Below are positions 1-11,565 of a stretch of DNA of 64,000 nt, one piece after another. The stretch is taken from contig VBIQ01000017.1 in NCBI GenBank assembly GCA_005880985.1, forward strand, positions 1-64,000. The letters are read 5' to 3'. The DNA is from Chloroflexota bacterium. Its GTDB lineage: Bacteria; Chloroflexota; Dormibacteria; Aeolococcales; Aeolococcaceae. The position numbers and the translations under genes were made by a program. Positions within the stretch are counted from its first letter, which is position 1. Every line of letters starts with the position of its first letter. The notes under the pieces are model-generated. The model was not told the origin of the DNA. It made no database searches and saw only the letters and a list, made by a program, of their open reading frames with translations.

Positions 1-1715
1 GACCAGGTGTCGGTGCCGTCGGGTGCATGGATGGTGAAGACCACGACGGCCGCGGGAAGATCCCCGAAGGCGGCCTCCACCTGGGCCCACGGTCTCACCG
101 TGAACTGCTGATCTGAATCGGCGGGCAGCGCCGTGGCGCCAGCGTCGGCGATGGTCAAATGGTCTCCCGAGCTGCCGCCGGCGCCGAGCTTGGCTGCAGC
201 GCCGCGCAGCGGAGCCGTCGCGTCCACCGGGGTGCCGAGGCTGACCGTGATGAGGGCCACCGCGGTGATGGCGCCGGCCCCGACCCGTTTCCACGATAGA
301 GCCGGGCGCATCGTTGCGACCAGCGCCGCGGCGGTGAGCACGGCGGCCAGTCCCAGCAGCAACAGAGGCTGCACCCCGTGCAGTCCCCAGTGGAGCCAGG
401 CGGTGGTGTCGGTGAGATTGCGGGATCCGAGCAGCGGCAACCACAGGTTGGGCAGCGGGTCGTGCACGGCCTCGGTGCCAACAGTGGGGCTGGTTGCGGT
501 GGCAACCAACACCAGCGCGGTGGAGATGGCCATCAGCACGGCAGTCGGCGCGCGCAGTGCTCGAGGTATCAACGCCACCAGAATGGCGATGAACGGTAGC
601 GACGGGATGAGAAAGCGAGGTCCCGGGGACGAGCCTCCGAGGGGAACGGCGTATCCGGAATTGGCGAGGATGTAGATGAGGGGCACGGCCGCGCAGACCG
701 CGATCTCACGCCGCCACCGCGGGCTGCGGGCGGCCATGAGCCCCAGCGGTGCCAGGGCCAGCCAGGGTGAGAGTCGCAGCAGGCCCCGAGTGCCGATCAA
801 GAGGTCATGCAGCTCGTTCGGTCGGGGGACGCTGAGGCCGAGCACGCCCTGGGTGAACACGTTGTTGAAGGTCACATTGTTGCTGTAGCCCCAGTGAAAC
901 GGTCCTCCGAACGACACCCAGTTGTAGCCGAGGACGAGGAGAGCCGGTGGCACCGCGCCGGCGATCATCAGCAGGGGAGCGCGCCGTCCCCGCGACAGTG
1001 CATAGATCAGCACCAGGACCACGCCCAGCAGGGCCGAGTAGTCGACCGCGACGGCCCAGCCGGCGAGGAGACCGGCCCCCAGCGCGTGCCAGGCCGGTGC
1101 GTCAGGTCGGAGACGCCAGACCACGTAGAAAGTGGCAAAGAGGAAGAAGGCGGCGAGCGCGTGGCCGAAGAACATGGTGGCGAAGGGGAAGACGATGGTG
1201 GCCAGGGCGAGGCCCAGGGTGACGATGAATGCCCACCACTCCTCCACCATGGAGCGCAGGAAGCGCAGGAGGAGCAGTGCCAGCAACACCGTCGGTACCC
1301 CGGACAGGATGAAGGCCAGGATCTGGAGGACCGAATCCATGTCTCGCTCACCGGTGTTGAAAACGCGCTCCCCCACGCGGATCGCGGCGTACACCGGGAC
1401 TCCGAGGAACGAGCTCCCGGGGGCCTTGTCGGTGTAGTAGTGCCCCTTGTACAGGGCCTTGTCGCCGGTGTTGCTCTGGTTCACGTCGATCTGGGTGGTG
1501 TGATGGTCGACCAGGGCGACGACCAGGTCGTACCGGGTGGGCTCGTTCCACAGCGGTATCTGGTGGAAGAAGCCGAAGCAGAGAAGCAGGAACAGGGCGA
1601 CGACGAGCTCCCGCTGTCGGACCGGCGATACTCGCCAGCGTCGCGTCTGCCGGTCGTTGGTCGCGGACGGTTGCTGCGGTGGAGTGGAAGCCGGCGCCTG
1701 GGCGACGGTTGTCAT
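1..1715 (-). CDS. GT-C-like multi-membrane glycosyltransferase family protein (3'-truncated by window edge)
   Basis: The frame stays open from an ATG at 1715 down to base 1, so at least 571 residues are present and the C-terminus lies outside the window. After a short Pro/Gln/Arg-rich cytoplasmic tail there are about ten hydrophobic helices. An early extracytoplasmic segment carries 'YYTDKAPGSSFLGVPVY', a motif common in uncharacterised PMT-like (GT39-related) membrane proteins. A soluble segment follows the last helices. The start overlaps the stop of the upstream gene by 1 nt (TGATG), so the two are translationally coupled. It probably transfers a sugar from a lipid carrier on the outer face of the membrane. 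Substrate is unknown, and the family call rests on topology and one motif. Confidence 0.72.
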   Translation of the reverse strand, partial: MTTVAQAPASTPPQQPSATNDRQTRRWRVSPVRQRELVVALFLLLCFGFFHQIPLWNEPTRYDLVVALVDHHTTQIDVNQSNTGDKALYKGHYYTDKAPGSSFLGVPVYAAIRVGERVFNTGERDMDSVLQILAFILSGVPTVLLALLLLRFLRSMVEEWWAFIVTLGLALATIVFPFATMFFGHALAAFFLFATFYVVWRLRPDAPAWHALGAGLLAGWAVAVDYSALLGVVLVLIYALSRGRRAPLLMIAGAVPPALLVLGYNWVSFGGPFHWGYSNNVTFNNVFTQGVLGLSVPRPNELHDLLIGTRGLLRLSPWLALAPLGLMAARSPRWRREIAVCAAVPLIYILANSGYAVPLGGSSPGPRFLIPSLPFIAILVALIPRALRAPTAVLMAISTALVLVATATSPTVGTEAVHDPLPNLWLPLLGSRNLTDTTAWLHWGLHGVQPLLLLGLAAVLTAAALVATMRPALSWKRVGAGAITAVALITVSLGTPVDATAPLRGAAAKLGAGGSSGDHLTIADAGATALPADSDQQFTVRPWAQVEAAFGDLPAAVVVFTIHAPDGTDTW

Positions 1716-3550
1716 CAGCTCACGTTCCACCAGACGTAGACATCGGCAACGCTCTGCGGGGGCCGACCGAGAACCGAGGTGAACAGGGCCACCTCGGCAT
1801 CCTGCTGACCCATCGGCCCGACCACGACAGTATGGACCTGGCGGCTGCGAAGATCCTGAAGGATCGCGCGATTCACGGCATCTGAGACGGACGGCGTCGC
1901 CCCCGGATGCTGCACCCTGTCGATGGCATCGAAGAGGGGTGACGGCACCGGTCCAAGGGTGGAATCACCCGCGGCATCCGACGGTGCGATGAAGTAGCCG
2001 CCGGGCATCTGGAACCGCATCCCCGCTGCGGCCTGCCAGAGCATGGCGTCCCAACCACCCGGTACCACCAGGGCGACGCTGTCGGCGGGAATCCTGTCGA
2101 CCTCTGAACCGCTGAAGAAAGACGGGATGTCGGCCGTGGTGGTGGTGTAGGGCAGCTTCGGATAGAGGGGGAGGAGCACGAAGGTCAGCGCCAGCGCCGC
2201 CGCCAGATCGCCGCGCCGAGAGGTGACCACGGTGTCGACAAATGCCGCCAGCAGAACCGCCGCCAAGAGATAGACGTAGAGCATGAGCCGGACCGGCGTC
2301 AGATTGTTGACCACCGGCATCTTGTCGACGATCTGCCAGGGCAGCGGAAAATCGGTGACGTGGCCGTCGATGTGCAGATGGGGCCCCAAGGAGAGGACGG
2401 CCACCACGATGGCCAGAAGGCTGGCCGCGCGGATCAGCAAACTCGACCACAGTCGGCCGGCCACGAACGCCAAGAAGAGGAGGAGGGGCAGGCCGAGATA
2501 GGCGACGGAGTCATCGGGCCCCCCGCTGAGGTGCGAATTGATGTCGCTGACCGCGTTCGGAGCGAACTGCAGGGCATTGCTCGGCACGATGAACCCGACC
2601 AGATCGGAGACGAAGACGTCCGGTGGATGGACTGCGCCTTGGATGCGTTGAGGACCCAGGAACTGCACCGCCACCGGCCATACGACGCCCACCAGGAGTA
2701 CGCACAGCGACCACCCGACGGCGCGGGAGGCATACTCCACCCGCCCCCGGACCTCGTGCGGCCTCAGCGCCGCCAGGATCGCCAAGCCCAGAGTGGCGAC
2801 GAGGATTTCGGAGGCCAGGACCTCCTCGGCGATGAAGAACTGGGCGACAGCCAGCAGACCGAGGCCGGCTCCGATGGTGGCGGCGCGCAGGCGCTGCCTG
2901 ACGAAGATCTCGTCGAGAGCGATGAGCACCAGCGGGGGGGTCAGCGCCAGCAGCATGTGCGCATGGCCGTGTCCCTGCGCAAGCATGTAGGGGGAGAAGG
3001 CGTAGACCGCACCACCGAGCAGCGCCGCGCGGTGCGTCTTCACGTATCGGCGCAGGGCGAGATACATGAACCATCCCGCCAGCGCTCGTCCCAGCGTGAC
3101 CAGAACGTTGTAGGCGGCGAGGGGACCGAAGGCGGCGGTGATCGGTGCCAGCAGCAGCCCGGGGAGCGGCACCCACGTGTTCCACATCAGGTTCACGCCG
3201 TCGGGGAAGTTGATGTAGCTGGTGGTCAGCGGATTGTGGCCGTGGAAGACGGAGAATTCGGTCCAGCGGAGAAACCAGATCGTCTGCTTGGGGTCACCGA
3301 AGTCACCGATCCATGAGGACCTGGGTGCTTTCCAGGCTCCCCAGCCGAGACCCACGGCAAGCGCCACGTACACCAGCAGCACCAGAGCTTCGGGCCGCAG
3401 CACCCAGCGAGTGGCGACCGCTGCCGCTCTGGACGCGGTGGCACCATCCGGTTTCAACCTGTCCGTCCGCCAGATGCGCCTCTGCAGACGCGACCACCAG
3501 CGCCGCTGCGCGCGCTCGGTCAGCGACCGCTCCCGGTCCTGGTCCGACAT
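1715..3550 (-). CDS. GT-C-like polytopic membrane protein, putative glycosyltransferase
   Basis: About 611 residues: a basic N-terminal tail, roughly 11 to 12 hydrophobic helices from residue 55 onward, and a soluble C-terminal domain of about 120 residues. The first outer loop contains 'DFGDPKQTIWFLRW' and a later 'FSPYMLAQGHGHAHMLL' segment, an arrangement seen in bacterial GT-C-fold proteins of unknown substrate. An in-frame ATG at 3559 is possible, but the GGGAG Shine-Dalgarno sequence lies only 1 nt before it and about 10 nt before the ATG at 3550, so 3550 is preferred. It is coupled to the next gene by a TGATG overlap. The role in extracytoplasmic glycan transfer is inferred from fold and neighbours. 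Confidence 0.7.
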   Translation of the reverse strand: MSDQDRERSLTERAQRRWWSRLQRRIWRTDRLKPDGATASRAAAVATRWVLRPEALVLLVYVALAVGLGWGAWKAPRSSWIGDFGDPKQTIWFLRWTEFSVFHGHNPLTTSYINFPDGVNLMWNTWVPLPGLLLAPITAAFGPLAAYNVLVTLGRALAGWFMYLALRRYVKTHRAALLGGAVYAFSPYMLAQGHGHAHMLLALTPPLVLIALDEIFVRQRLRAATIGAGLGLLAVAQFFIAEEVLASEILVATLGLAILAALRPHEVRGRVEYASRAVGWSLCVLLVGVVWPVAVQFLGPQRIQGAVHPPDVFVSDLVGFIVPSNALQFAPNAVSDINSHLSGGPDDSVAYLGLPLLLFLAFVAGRLWSSLLIRAASLLAIVVAVLSLGPHLHIDGHVTDFPLPWQIVDKMPVVNNLTPVRLMLYVYLLAAVLLAAFVDTVVTSRRGDLAAALALTFVLLPLYPKLPYTTTTADIPSFFSGSEVDRIPADSVALVVPGGWDAMLWQAAAGMRFQMPGGYFIAPSDAAGDSTLGPVPSPLFDAIDRVQHPGATPSVSDAVNRAILQDLRSRQVHTVVVGPMGQQDAEVALFTSVLGRPPQSVADVYVWWNVS

Positions 3551-3631
3551 CCGCGGCATTCTCCCAGGGGTGCCTTCACGACGCGGTCGCTCAGGTTGCG
3601 CCGCTGCCGAGGAGGGCCAGGGTTGTCCTGG

Positions 3632-5077
3632 TCAATGCCCGCTCCAGGTGCGGAAGGGGTAGAGGGTCTGGAAGCCGTATCCGAGGGCGCAGGCCCACCC
3701 CACCGTGGCCGGGCGGGGCAACCGCCGGAACAGCTCCGCCACCACCATGTAGACCCCGGGCATCACCGGCACCATGTAATAGAGGTAGCTGGTGCGGTGG
3801 AAGGCACCGCTCTGGACCACGTTGGGGAGGAAGGTGCCCAGGCACCACGCCGACCCCACGATGGCGTACTCCTCGACGTGGCGCCATGCCGCCGCCAGGG
3901 CCAGGGCCAGGCCGGGAAGAACCAGGAAGATGATGAACGGGTTCATCGCCCCCTGGAAGAAGATCACCGGGAACGTGCCCACCTGCTTGCCGCCGGAGAA
4001 GACATTGGTGTCGACGCGGAAGTAGTTGATCGGCTCCTGGTTGAGCAGCCACTGCCAGGGGTAGGAGGCGATCCCGGTCGGGCCCGAGGGGCTGGTGAGG
4101 TCCTTGGCGTAGTTCCACATGTGTTGGGTGTGGGAGAAGGGGTTGCGGTAGTAGACGCCGGCGCCCGGGTCGTAGGCGGGCACGGTGCGATCGAGCACGA
4201 AGAGCAGGAGTAGATAGGTGCCGACGGCGACCCCGAGGCAGATCCCGAAGCGGATCGCCCCGGTCTTCAGCAGGGGCCGCCAGCCAGGTGTGGCTCCGCC
4301 GCTCCCGCGTCGTACGCGTAGGGCCTCGATGATCACCAGCACCAGGAACGCGTAGGGCGCCACCAGCTTGATGCAGCAGGCGACGCCCAGCGACGCCCCC
4401 GAGGCGATGCGCTGGTCGCGTAGGTACAGCGCCACCCCGGCCATCATGGCGACCACGACAAAGATGTCGAGAGTGGCGATGCGGCCGTGGACGAGGAGGA
4501 GGTTGTCCACAGCCATCAGGGTGGCGCCGCCCAGGGCCAGCCATGGCCCCCCGCGGGCCGATCGGATCAGCCAGTACATCGCCAGAATGGCGAGCGTTCC
4601 GGCGATGAGGCTGGCCAGTCGCCATCCGGCCGGTTGGTTGCCGAAGAGCTTCATCCCCGCTGCGATGAAGAGCTTGCCCAGCTGAGGGTGCTCCGCGTTG
4701 CCGTCGGCGCCGGCGGGCACGTTGCTGTAGGGGTCACCCCCTTGAACCGCGAATCCGTCGATTCGACGGGCGGCATTGACGTAGTACTTCTCGTCGAAGA
4801 TGAGTGCGTGGTCATACCCTGTTTTGCAACTGGCGGTGCAGGGTTGGTCCAGATAGAAGACGCGCGCTCCGACCGACGCCATGGTCACCGCTCCCAGCAG
4901 CGCCGCCGGCGCCGCTGGGGAGCTGAGGAGGCGGACGGCGGTGCCCGCCAGCCGCCCCGGCGCCCACCAGGCGGCGGGTGCGGTATCCGCAGGGGCTGTC
5001 TCGGCCGGCGCCGGTGGCGACGGTTCCACTGCACCCGGGCCCCCGGGCAGCGGGTCGTTCGGCGGGGGGTCGGCCAC
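3632..5077 (-). CDS. Dolichyl-phosphate-mannose-protein mannosyltransferase-like protein (PMT family)
   Basis: 481 residues with a Pro/Ala-rich cytoplasmic N-terminus and many membrane helices. The first outer loop has 'LIFDEKYYVNAARR' (the Asp-Glu pair at about residues 95-96 corresponds to the catalytic DE of PMT enzymes), followed by 'EHPQLGKLFIAAG' at about 129, the conserved HP-LGK segment of GT39. Family knowledge: PMTs move mannose from polyprenyl-phosphate-mannose to Ser/Thr of exported proteins. The GTG start at 5077 has GGAGGA 11 nt upstream. It heads a run of three GT-C genes and lies divergent from a Ser/Thr-rich secreted protein at 5881 that could be a target (inference). Confidence 0.82.
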   Translation of the reverse strand: MADPPPNDPLPGGPGAVEPSPPAPAETAPADTAPAAWWAPGRLAGTAVRLLSSPAAPAALLGAVTMASVGARVFYLDQPCTASCKTGYDHALIFDEKYYVNAARRIDGFAVQGGDPYSNVPAGADGNAEHPQLGKLFIAAGMKLFGNQPAGWRLASLIAGTLAILAMYWLIRSARGGPWLALGGATLMAVDNLLLVHGRIATLDIFVVVAMMAGVALYLRDQRIASGASLGVACCIKLVAPYAFLVLVIIEALRVRRGSGGATPGWRPLLKTGAIRFGICLGVAVGTYLLLLFVLDRTVPAYDPGAGVYYRNPFSHTQHMWNYAKDLTSPSGPTGIASYPWQWLLNQEPINYFRVDTNVFSGGKQVGTFPVIFFQGAMNPFIIFLVLPGLALALAAAWRHVEEYAIVGSAWCLGTFLPNVVQSGAFHRTSYLYYMVPVMPGVYMVVAELFRRLPRPATVGWACALGYGFQTLYPFRTWSGH

Positions 5078-5474
5078 AGTTGGTGCGTTCCTCCGCTCAT
5101 GGCGAGATCGCGCCGTTCCCTGCTCGAACTGGCCCGGCGATTCGGCGACGCATGGTACCGGGCGGGCCTCGGGCGACCGGTGCGAGGTGGACCAGTACTA
5201 GACCGCGGCAGGGGAAAGCGGTACAGTCCGGGCTGGCGGTTGCCGGTGCCGCCGGCCATGTAGGCCATCGAGAGTGAAAGCGCTCCGCTTCAGTCGGAGC
5301 TCGGTGACTGAATGTCCAGGACCACCGGCCGGGGGATCGCTGGCAGCCGCTCCGTCGCTCGCGGGCGCCGGAGCGGCTGCGACCGGGTGCAGCGGGCAGA
5401 GGGGGGAACTCTGACGGGCAACATCGCGCCGTTGTCGGGATCGGCCGCGAGAACGCCGTTCCGTCGCCGCTCTG

Positions 5475-5503
5475 TTCAGCCGATACCGCATTCAGGGTAT
5501 AAG
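5475..5503 (+). promoter_or_regulatory. Candidate sigma-70-type promoter
   Basis: TTCAGC at 5475-5480 and TATAAG at 5498-5503 are separated by 17 nt in the AT-richer part of the intergenic region. The -10 matches consensus at five of six positions and the -35 is weak. It would give a leader of more than 350 nt before 5881. Confidence 0.3.
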
Positions 5504-5687
5504 CGCACAGCCGACCGGCCAGGTGTGGTGAGCGTCACCCTGGGTGAAGTCCTCGCCGATGCTGCCACGATTGACGTGTTCTTCGAGTCGCGGTCGTCGT
5601 GCGGCCTTCCCCGGGGCGCCGAGCGGTTGACGCGAATTTTGTCGATTTCTCGCCACCATCAAATGGCGCCTGATGCGTCAGTCGCTT

Positions 5688-5738
5688 CAACCGGAGTTCC
5701 GGTTGGTATTGACACTTCCGGCAGACGTGCCGCACCAT
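5688..5738 (+). promoter_or_regulatory. Inverted-repeat operator next to a consensus -35 box
   Basis: CAACCGGA-gt-TCCGGTTG (5688-5705) is an 18-bp inverted repeat with 8-bp perfect arms. Three bases later comes a perfect TTGACA (5709-5714), with a weak CACCAT at 5733-5738 after 18 nt. The geometry fits an operator just upstream of a promoter for the secreted protein gene at 5881. The -10 is poor, so the promoter part is uncertain. Confidence 0.4.
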
Positions 5739-5774
5739 TCCGCACGCTTTCACTTCGGGAAGAGGAGGACACCT

Positions 5775-5880
5775 ATGCCCGTCGGGCGGCTGCCCGCTTA
5801 CCACGACCGTTTTCATCCGCACTCGACGATGGCAACGCCGGTTAGCCGCTCAACGAGACTCAAGGAGGTGAGGCAAGGTC

Positions 5881-5900
<20 letters not shown>
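5775..5900 (+). CDS. Possible 41-residue upstream peptide
   Basis: An ATG at 5775 is preceded by GAGGAGGA at 5762-5769 with ideal spacing and opens a 41-codon frame that ends 20 nt inside the next gene in a different frame. The product is basic and has no signal peptide or known motif. It could be a leader peptide that couples translation to the 5881 gene, or a chance ORF. The strong ribosome-binding site is the only real support. Confidence 0.25.
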
Positions 5901-8868
<2,968 letters not shown>

Positions 8869-8900
8869 TCTCATGCGATAACCGACTGATCGATTGATCG

Positions 8901-8932
8901 GAGGCCCCGGCGCCAGATGGTGCCGGGGCCTC
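8901..8932 (+). terminator. Strong hairpin, probable terminator after the secreted protein gene
   Basis: GAGGCCCCGGC pairs with GCCGGGGCCTC (11 bp), extendable by three pairs across a 4-nt loop. It lies 33 nt after the stop of the 5881 gene. The run that follows (ACCTTTGTT) is only modestly T-rich, so termination may be imperfect. Confidence 0.6.
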
Positions 8933-9023
8933 ACCTTTGTTCGCGACCCGCGTATCGGCAGCGGCTCGTCGAGTACGGTGAGGTAGACTTGGCCACTTCC
9001 GCTGTCGGTCCTCGGGAGCACCG

Positions 9024-9458
9024 ATGAATTTGAGAGTTGTTCGACATGCCACGGCGGGCGCGTATCAGCGGCGATTTGGAGTGGCGTTGCTCGGTGGGGG
9101 GGCTGTGGCGATCGCGGCCTGCGGCGGCCAAACTCCCACCGCGCACCCGGTGGTGAGCATCCCCTTCCAGGCTCCCCCGTGCACTGCTAGCTACGTGGAC
9201 AAGGCTGGTCAGCTCACCGTGACCGTGACCACCAGTGGCCCCGCCCAGGTGGGCGTGCGGGCCCAAGGCAGGACGACCCAACGGGCGTCGACGACGGTCA
9301 GCGCCAGTCAGACCCGGGTCGACCTCCGCCTGGCCACTCCCGCCGAGCTGAACAGCGTGGTCATCAGGGTTCTCGGTCCTCACGGCGGAGCTGCCTGCGA
9401 AGCGAAGTCTGCGGTCGGGACCCCTGGCCAGTCCGCGACCCCGAGCCCTGGCCATTGA
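9024..9458 (+). CDS. Small putative lipoprotein
   Basis: 144 residues. A basic N-terminus is followed by a hydrophobic stretch ending 'AIAACGG', a good lipobox (I-A-A-C, Cys at about residue 33), so it is likely lipidated and held on the outer face of the membrane. The mature part has a beta-rich look with two Cys ('PPCTASY' and 'AACEAKS') that may form a disulfide, and ends in a Pro/Ser tail. No family recognised. It lies between a large secreted protein and a DUF2723 membrane protein in the same direction. Confidence 0.7.
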   Translation: MNLRVVRHATAGAYQRRFGVALLGGGAVAIAACGGQTPTAHPVVSIPFQAPPCTASYVDKAGQLTVTVTTSGPAQVGVRAQGRTTQRASTTVSASQTRVDLRLATPAELNSVVIRVLGPHGGAACEAKSAVGTPGQSATPSPGH

Positions 9459-9495
9459 CGAGCGGCCCGGACGGGTTGACGAAGGGTAGGGGGCA

Positions 9496-11565
9496 TTGGC
9501 AAGGAAGAAACGTCGCAGCTGGTCGCGGGCTGACCGGCGAGGACGGCCCTCCGCGCCGGCCGAGACGCCGCCGCCCGCGCACGCAGGGCCGACCGCCACA
9601 CTGACAGCTGCCCCCCGGTCGACCGCGGTCGCCGCCCGCCCCCGGAGGAAGCCGTCCAAGACCGCTCCGCCGCGACTGGCGCCGCGGGGCGAGCCTGTCA
9701 CCCGAGCAGATGCCGCCTGGGCCGGCGGCGTCGCGGCGCTCAGTGCCGCCCTGTTCGGGAGCACCCTGACCGGTCATGTGGGGCTCGGCGACGCTCCCGA
9801 GAGCGTGGCCGGCGTCGACTCTCTCGGTGTTCTCCACGCGCCGGGCTATCCCGCCTATGTGCTCGCGGCTCGCGCGTTCACCGTGGTCGAGCCATTCGGA
9901 AGCACGACCGTACGGGTGAACCTCTTCAGCCTGGTCTGCGCCTCACTGATCACCGCGATCGTGTACATGCTGGCGCGCCGCTGCGGCGCCGTTCGTTGGT
10001 GTAGCGGAATCGCCGCCCTCGTGCTCGCAACCGGCGCTGCCTTCTGGTTCTACTCAGGCTACGCCAAGCACGACGTGTTCTCCGCGTTGATGCCGCTGTT
10101 GGCTCTGTACTGGTCGCTCCGGTGGGAAGAGCGACCTACACGCATGAGGCTCATCGGCGTCGCTCTGGCTCTCGCCGCTGGCCTGGGCTCATCATGGGAG
10201 CTGACCATCCTGTTTCTTCCCGCCATCGGCTACATCCTCTTCCGCAACCGCCGCCGGCTGAAGCTGCGCGCAGTCCTCGAGGCGGGAGGCGTGGGCATCA
10301 TCGCCGTCGCGGCCCTCTACGCGTTCGTGTTCCTCCGTGCCGCGCAGTACCCAACTGTCAACTGGGGAGCGGTGAACGGCGTCGGTCGATTCATCGACCT
10401 GGTCACCCTCAAGGACTTTGGCAAGGGATTTGCCGGTCAGGGCGGCGCGAGCAGCGGCTCGGCCGTGCCGGGCGCGGCTGGGCTCGGATACCTGCCCCAC
10501 AGCGCTGCGGTCTACGTCGCCATCTTTGCGCAGGAGCTCGGCATCCTTGCGGTGGTGGTCGCCGCCTGGGGATTGTGGATCCTCTTCCGCCGCCGCTACG
10601 CAGTGCGCCTCCCCCTGCTCATCCTCTTTGTCACCAATCTGCTCGGGGCGGGGCTGGTGGTCGGGCCTGGAGGCCTGCACGGCTTCGACAGCGCCCTGAT
10701 CCACGAGGGGTTCGTCTTCGGCTGCTACGTCTCGCTGACGGTGTGGCTCGCCCTCGGCGTCACGGATCTGGCACGGCGGCTGACAGCCATCGCACCGGCG
10801 GCGGGGGAGGGAAGGTCACGGGCTGTCGCCGTGGCGCTCATCGGCTCGGTCTTCGCGGCCGCCCTGCTCATCCCTTCCTTGGTGGTCCACCGGCCGGCCG
10901 CTGCACGAGAGGCCGCTCCGCTGGCGGACAGCTACGCCGAGAGTGCCTTTGCGGAACTACCCCAGGGGTCGGCGGTGTTCATCTGGAGCGCGGAGGCCAC
11001 CTTCCCGCTCGTCTACCGTCAGGTGGTCCGCCGCGAACGGCCCGACGTGGCCGTGATCGCCGCCAGCGGGCTGGCGCATGAGTGGTACCGCGATGAGGCC
11101 GAGCGGATCCTTCATCGCTCGCTGCCGCCGATTCGTGGCGGCCAGGGACCGTATGCGGTGGCGGTGGTTCGCCTCGTCGAGCAGCAACGCCCGGTCTACA
11201 TCGACTTTGCCATGGCCCAGCGTCTCGAGAAGCTGATGGGCTATCGCCCGGTCGGGCTGCTGGCCGTCCCCGCGGACGGCCGGGGTGTCGTGCCGGTCGC
11301 CTCACCCAGCACCTTGGCCGTCACCGTCGACGCCGCGGAGAGATCCGCACGCATCCCGGATCCAGTGTGGCGAGGGTGGCCGAACCAAGTCATCCTCGCC
11401 TCCTACGAGGCGGCGCGCTTCGAGGTCGCCCGCGCCTACTACCAGCAGCGAGACTATGCGGGTATGCGCGACCAGCTTGCCGCCGTGCTCCGCATCGACC
11501 CTGACGATCCTGCGGTCCAGCAAAACGTCGCGGCGCTGGCTCGGCGCGCCCCGGCAGGGCCGTAA
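9496..11565 (+). CDS. DUF2723-family multi-membrane protein, putative protein O-glycosyltransferase-like
   Basis: 689 residues starting at TTG (9496), preceded by a G-rich ribosome-binding stretch. A long Arg/Pro/Ala-rich cytoplasmic tail (1-70) precedes about ten membrane helices. 'GDAPESVAGVDSLGVLHAPGYPAY' (residues about 98-121; the acidic residue plus 'GV-H-PGYP') is the hallmark of DUF2723, a GT-C-related family thought to glycosylate or process surface proteins. The C-terminal 50 residues look like a TPR ('ARAYYQQRDYAGMRDQLAAV'). The stop TAA overlaps the ATG of the next gene by 1 nt, tying it to the exporter operon. Substrate unknown. Confidence 0.78.
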   Translation: MARKKRRSWSRADRRGRPSAPAETPPPAHAGPTATLTAAPRSTAVAARPRRKPSKTAPPRLAPRGEPVTRADAAWAGGVAALSAALFGSTLTGHVGLGDAPESVAGVDSLGVLHAPGYPAYVLAARAFTVVEPFGSTTVRVNLFSLVCASLITAIVYMLARRCGAVRWCSGIAALVLATGAAFWFYSGYAKHDVFSALMPLLALYWSLRWEERPTRMRLIGVALALAAGLGSSWELTILFLPAIGYILFRNRRRLKLRAVLEAGGVGIIAVAALYAFVFLRAAQYPTVNWGAVNGVGRFIDLVTLKDFGKGFAGQGGASSGSAVPGAAGLGYLPHSAAVYVAIFAQELGILAVVVAAWGLWILFRRRYAVRLPLLILFVTNLLGAGLVVGPGGLHGFDSALIHEGFVFGCYVSLTVWLALGVTDLARRLTAIAPAAGEGRSRAVAVALIGSVFAAALLIPSLVVHRPAAAREAAPLADSYAESAFAELPQGSAVFIWSAEATFPLVYRQVVRRERPDVAVIAASGLAHEWYRDEAERILHRSLPPIRGGQGPYAVAVVRLVEQQRPVYIDFAMAQRLEKLMGYRPVGLLAVPADGRGVVPVASPSTLAVTVDAAERSARIPDPVWRGWPNQVILASYEAARFEVARAYYQQRDYAGMRDQLAAVLRIDPDDPAVQQNVAALARRAPAGP

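Larger units (their letters stand above)
5078..5880. other. Long divergent intergenic region (about 800 bp)
   Basis: No convincing gene lies between the PMT-like gene (minus) and the secreted protein at 5881 (plus). An ORF at 5312-5845 has compositionally odd, motif-free translation and was not accepted. The stretch from about 5480 to 5760 is visibly more AT-rich than its surroundings and holds two promoter candidates and a long inverted repeat. A hairpin GCTCCG/CGGAGC with a 7-nt loop lies at 5282-5300. This is probably regulatory DNA for both flanking transcription units. Confidence 0.5.

Noticed and set aside
5312-5845. Plus-strand ORF of 177 codons in the long intergenic region
   Set aside because: No SD or motif and an atypical composition; it overlaps promoter-like elements.
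8984-8989. TAGACT box ahead of the lipoprotein at 9024, also seen at 15401 ahead of the 15446 gene
   Set aside because: No -35 at a fitting distance and the spacing to the start differs between the two, so it was not called as a promoter.
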